This document shows, in pieces, positions 24,344 to 26,840 of a DNA stretch of 26,840 nt. The notes under the pieces are model-generated. The model ran no database searches. It saw only the letters and a list, made by a program, of their open reading frames with translations, and was not told the DNA's origin. The stretch spans positions 1 to 26,840 of the forward strand of contig CARFUA010000012.1 in the NCBI GenBank assembly GCA_948976265.1, read 5' to 3'. The translations under genes were made by a program, and so were the position numbers. Source of the DNA: an uncultured Clostridia bacterium. GTDB lineage: Bacteria > Bacillota > Clostridia > TANB77 > CAG-508. How positions within the stretch are numbered: the stretch's first letter is position 1; each line of letters begins with the position of its first letter.

Positions 24344-25727
24344 CTATTATTACCGTATTTTCGATATTTCCCATGCAATCAAAAAATTCACATCCTGAAA
24401 AATCTTTTCCTAGATTCATTTTAATACTTCCACCAACTGTATCTGTTGCAACTACTGCGAGTCCGGAATCTGCATGTTCAAAATCTCCTTTTCGAACAAA
24501 TCCAATTAAATTTGCATTTTCAAAATAATCCACTTGTTCACCATAAGCGTACAATTTTCTAGTTTCCAATAGAATATCTAACATTTTATTTTTTGCAGTA
24601 GCACCTTTTTCTGGAATCCCATAATAATCGCCATAAAATACACAAGGAATTCCTTCTTTGCGCAATAAAATTAAAGCATACGCAATTGGTTTAAACCAAT
24701 CTGGAATCCAAGATTCTAAGGCTTGTCCCAACTGGGTATCATGATTATCTACAAAGGTTACTGCTTTTTCTGGATTCAGACTTACTAATGTACCATCAAA
24801 TATGGTTCGCATATCGAATTCTCCATTACTGGTAGCCGCTCGATAAAAATTGTAATGCAATGGCACATCAAATAAACGCATGCATCCATTCGATTTTTCT
24901 ATGTACTGATTTAAAGTATCTAAATTCGCACTCCAATATTCTCCAACCACAAACAAATCTTGCTTTCTGTCTTCTGTTATGCTTTCGATCCATTCTGGGA
25001 AAAATTCTGAACGAATATGTTTCACGGCATCCAATCGTAAACCATCTGCTTTTGTTGTTTCTAGGTACCATTTTCCCCAATTTTGCAATTCTACCACTAC
25101 ATCATGGTTGTTCAAGTCAATATCGGCCCCCATTAAATAATCAAAATTGCCTTTTTCTTTATCTACATTCTCATCCCAATGTTTGCCATAAAATTTGTAA
25201 ATGGAAGCAGTCGCAGTGTTGTCATCCCAATCTACTCCATGAAAATGCGTCCAATTCCATTGAAAGCTAGAATACGTTTCACCTCGTCCAGGAAAAGTAT
25301 ATTTTGTCCAAGCTTTGATTGGCATTGCGTTTGACATATTAACATTTCGGTCATCTGCATTTTCTTGAATTGCCAATACTTCTTCTGTTTCATCTGCCCC
25401 CATTTTGTGATTTAATACAATATCAACAATTACTTTCATATTCTTTTTTTGAAGAATCTCAATGGCTGTTAAATATTCCTCTTTCGTTCCATATTTGGTT
25501 GGAATAGAACCTTTTTGATTGAATTCGCCTAGGTCATACAAATCATATACACCATATCCTACATCATTCTGACCTGCCGAACCTTTATAAGCTGGCGGTA
25601 ACCATAAATAATCAATTCCTATTTTCTTCAAGTGGTCACTCTCTTCTGCTAAACGATTCCAATGGTTCGCATCACTTGGTAAATACCATTCGAAATATTG
25701 CATCATTGTACTATTTTGTGTTTTCAT
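24279..25727 (-). CDS. Cytoplasmic alpha-amylase, GH13 family, 482 aa
   Basis: The protein starts without a signal peptide (MKTQNSTMMQYFEWYLP) and has the four GH13 regions: VDIVLNHK (about 100), GLRLDAVKH with the nucleophile Asp (about 230), F-V-V-G-E-Y-W with the acid/base Glu (about 260) and F-V-D-N-H-D-T with the third acid (about 325). The sequence is of the AmyA/AmyS type, which splits alpha-1,4 bonds in starch or glycogen-like polymers; without export it probably acts on stored glycogen or imported maltodextrins. The ATG at 25727 lies inside the end of the preceding gene (17-bp overlap) with an AAAGGGAG site, so the two are translationally linked. Confidence 0.95.
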   Translation of the reverse strand: MKTQNSTMMQYFEWYLPSDANHWNRLAEESDHLKKIGIDYLWLPPAYKGSAGQNDVGYGVYDLYDLGEFNQKGSIPTKYGTKEEYLTAIEILQKKNMKVIVDIVLNHKMGADETEEVLAIQENADDRNVNMSNAMPIKAWTKYTFPGRGETYSSFQWNWTHFHGVDWDDNTATASIYKFYGKHWDENVDKEKGNFDYLMGADIDLNNHDVVVELQNWGKWYLETTKADGLRLDAVKHIRSEFFPEWIESITEDRKQDLFVVGEYWSANLDTLNQYIEKSNGCMRLFDVPLHYNFYRAATSNGEFDMRTIFDGTLVSLNPEKAVTFVDNHDTQLGQALESWIPDWFKPIAYALILLRKEGIPCVFYGDYYGIPEKGATAKNKMLDILLETRKLYAYGEQVDYFENANLIGFVRKGDFEHADSGLAVVATDTVGGSIKMNLGKDFSGCEFFDCMGNIENTVIIDEEGNGEFFCKDGSVSIWRKK

Positions 25728-26490
25728 TTTTGCTCCCTTTCTGTCTATTTGATTTTCTCTTTTGGGAATGATAAGCCAGCTCCAAACTTAAACTTGATGG
25801 TGACAATTTATTCCCTATATAAACTAGTTTCATTTCTTTACCTGGAATAATAACTGTTTTATTTTTCAACATTTTATCAATAGCATATCGTGCTACATAT
25901 TCGCTTGATAAACTTTTTAACTTAAATTTTACATTAGCCACATCATCAAAATTCGTATTGACTGGACCTGGACACAACACACTAACATTCACACTACTTT
26001 TGTCTTTTTTCAACTCTTTCTGAATTGCTTTAGAAAGCGAAACAACATAATTTTTGGTAGCATAATACGTTGCCATTAATGGACCTGCCATAAAACCTGC
26101 AATGGAAGCTACATTTAGAATATGACCTGTGTTTTTCTTTTTCATTTCTGGTAAATAAAGTTTGGTCAATGTGTGAAGCGATTTGATATTCGTATCAATC
26201 ATCGATAATTCCTTTTGCAAATCAGTTTCATCAAATTTTCCAAAATCTCCAAATCCTGCATTGTTGATTAAAATATCAATTTCCTTGTTTTCTTCAAAAA
26301 GTTGCCTAGAATTTTCAAGGTTAGAAATATCCATACACACAATCTTTACTTCTGTTTTCAAGTCTTTTTTTAATTGTTCTAATAAATCCTTTCTACGTGC
26401 CACTATAATTAAATCATAGCCTAACTCCGCCAAATATCTTGCCATATCTCTTCCAATACCTGAAGAAGCGCCTGTTATTAAAGCCTTCAC
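25711..26490 (-). CDS. Short-chain dehydrogenase/reductase, 259 aa
   Basis: Classical SDR features: cofactor loop TGASSGIG at residues 6-13, N-N-A-G (about 78), catalytic Ser in V-A-S-I-A-G (about 130) and YYATK (about 144-148). After V-A-R-R the protein would prefer NADP(H). The product is of the DltE/YqjQ type, substrate unknown, with a basic tail. The start is GTG 26490 with a GGAGAGG site, overlapping the stop of the upstream MscS gene by 4 bases, which indicates coupling. Confidence 0.93.
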   Translation of the reverse strand: MKALITGASSGIGRDMARYLAELGYDLIIVARRKDLLEQLKKDLKTEVKIVCMDISNLENSRQLFEENKEIDILINNAGFGDFGKFDETDLQKELSMIDTNIKSLHTLTKLYLPEMKKKNTGHILNVASIAGFMAGPLMATYYATKNYVVSLSKAIQKELKKDKSSVNVSVLCPGPVNTNFDDVANVKFKLKSLSSEYVARYAIDKMLKNKTVIIPGKEMKLVYIGNKLSPSSLSLELAYHSQKRKSNRQKGSKNENTK

Positions 26491-26840
26491 GAATCCTCTC
26501 CTTTCTGTTCTCCCCCTTCACTTGCATTTTTTACATATACTGTTTGCGTTGGGTAGGCTAAATCAATATTTTCCCTTTCTACCAATTCCAATATGTCACA
26601 ATAAATTTTCTCTTTCACATTTAAAAATTTTATGTATTCTGTTTCATTTACATACAGAAAAATTTTGATATCTGAACTATAGCTCGATATCTCATCTAAA
26701 CTTACTTGTACTGTTTCTGGTAAAACATTTGGATTATTTTTCAGAATCAGTTTTATTTTTTCTACTACATTTTTTATTTTCTCAGACGTTGTATTCATAC
26801 TTAAATTCAGCACGAAATCAAGTCTTCGACTCTTCAATTT
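26487..26840 (-). CDS. MscS-family mechanosensitive channel, C-terminal part (runs off the right edge)
   Basis: Only the last 117 residues are in the window; the frame is open to the edge. The end N-I-D-L-A-Y-P-T-Q-T-V-Y-V is the typical end of the cytoplasmic cage domain of MscS, and the alternating strands before it (R-L-D-F-V-L-N-L-S, then I-K-I-F-L-Y-V) also fit. MscS channels release solutes on osmotic downshock. It is upstream of the SDR and amylase genes in the same operon. Confidence 0.85.
   Translation of the reverse strand, partial: KLKSRRLDFVLNLSMNTTSEKIKNVVEKIKLILKNNPNVLPETVQVSLDEISSYSSDIKIFLYVNETEYIKFLNVKEKIYCDILELVERENIDLAYPTQTVYVKNASEGGEQKGEDS

Noticed and set aside
24868..25270. 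Additional reading frames in the alpha-amylase region
   Set aside because: They overlap a gene with all catalytic motifs, have no ribosome binding sites and read as unlikely protein; the same holds for the other long opposite-strand frames over clpB and the Tad genes.
1..26840. tRNA or rRNA genes, phage attachment sites, transposases
   Set aside because: None could be recognised by eye; in particular no tRNA that could explain the decoding of CGG lies in the window.

Overview
The window (26,840 bases, very AT-rich, nearly all genes on the minus strand) looks like a chromosomal piece of an uncultured low-GC Firmicute, probably a gut-type clostridium. The reasons are strong AGGAGG-type ribosome binding sites, sigma-A promoters of the TTGACA-N17-TATAAT type, a SpoIVB sporulation protease, a BlaI/BlaR1 pair and a Tad-like pilus locus without an outer-membrane secretin. 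I cannot name the species.

Layout. 1-385: start of an acidic repeat protein (cut by the window edge). 447-3050: ClpB. 3161-4348: SpoIVB. 4450-18548: one large Tad-like (type IVc) pilus or secretion locus, transcribed leftward in the order CpaB-like, two CpaE/TadZ-like ATPases, CpaF motor ATPase, fused TadB/TadC-like platform, then eight small or large membrane-anchored pilin-like proteins. Terminators at about 10.78 kb, 6.93 kb and 4.42 kb and an internal promoter at 9.8 kb divide it into units. 18744-21149: a BlaI repressor, a BlaR1-type membrane metalloprotease without a penicillin-binding domain, and a membrane-anchored partner. 21429-22034 (+): a secreted protein of unlike base composition between 17-bp inverted repeats. 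22301-23608 (+): an AgrC-like histidine kinase without a visible partner. 23765-26840 (-): P-loop protein, cytoplasmic alpha-amylase, short-chain dehydrogenase and the C-terminus of an MscS channel, in overlapping order.

Main result. Three genes of the pilus locus (CpaF, one pilin-like protein, and the large terminal pilus protein) look broken, by five frame breaks in all. Every break is the same event: an in-frame CGG codon at which the reading must skip one base (the C) and resume on GGN, a glycine codon. Removing that C restores one continuous protein each time (721, 188 and 814 aa). In CpaF the restored glycines are those of the Walker A loop and of the GEV motif. By hand I found no other in-frame CGG in about 8,250 codons of the window except one, five codons before the stop of the compositionally foreign gene at 21429. 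The simplest reading is that CGG is not a normal arginine codon here and acts as a +1 translational recoding signal. The alternatives (systematic sequencing error, decay) are set out in the findings, with tests.
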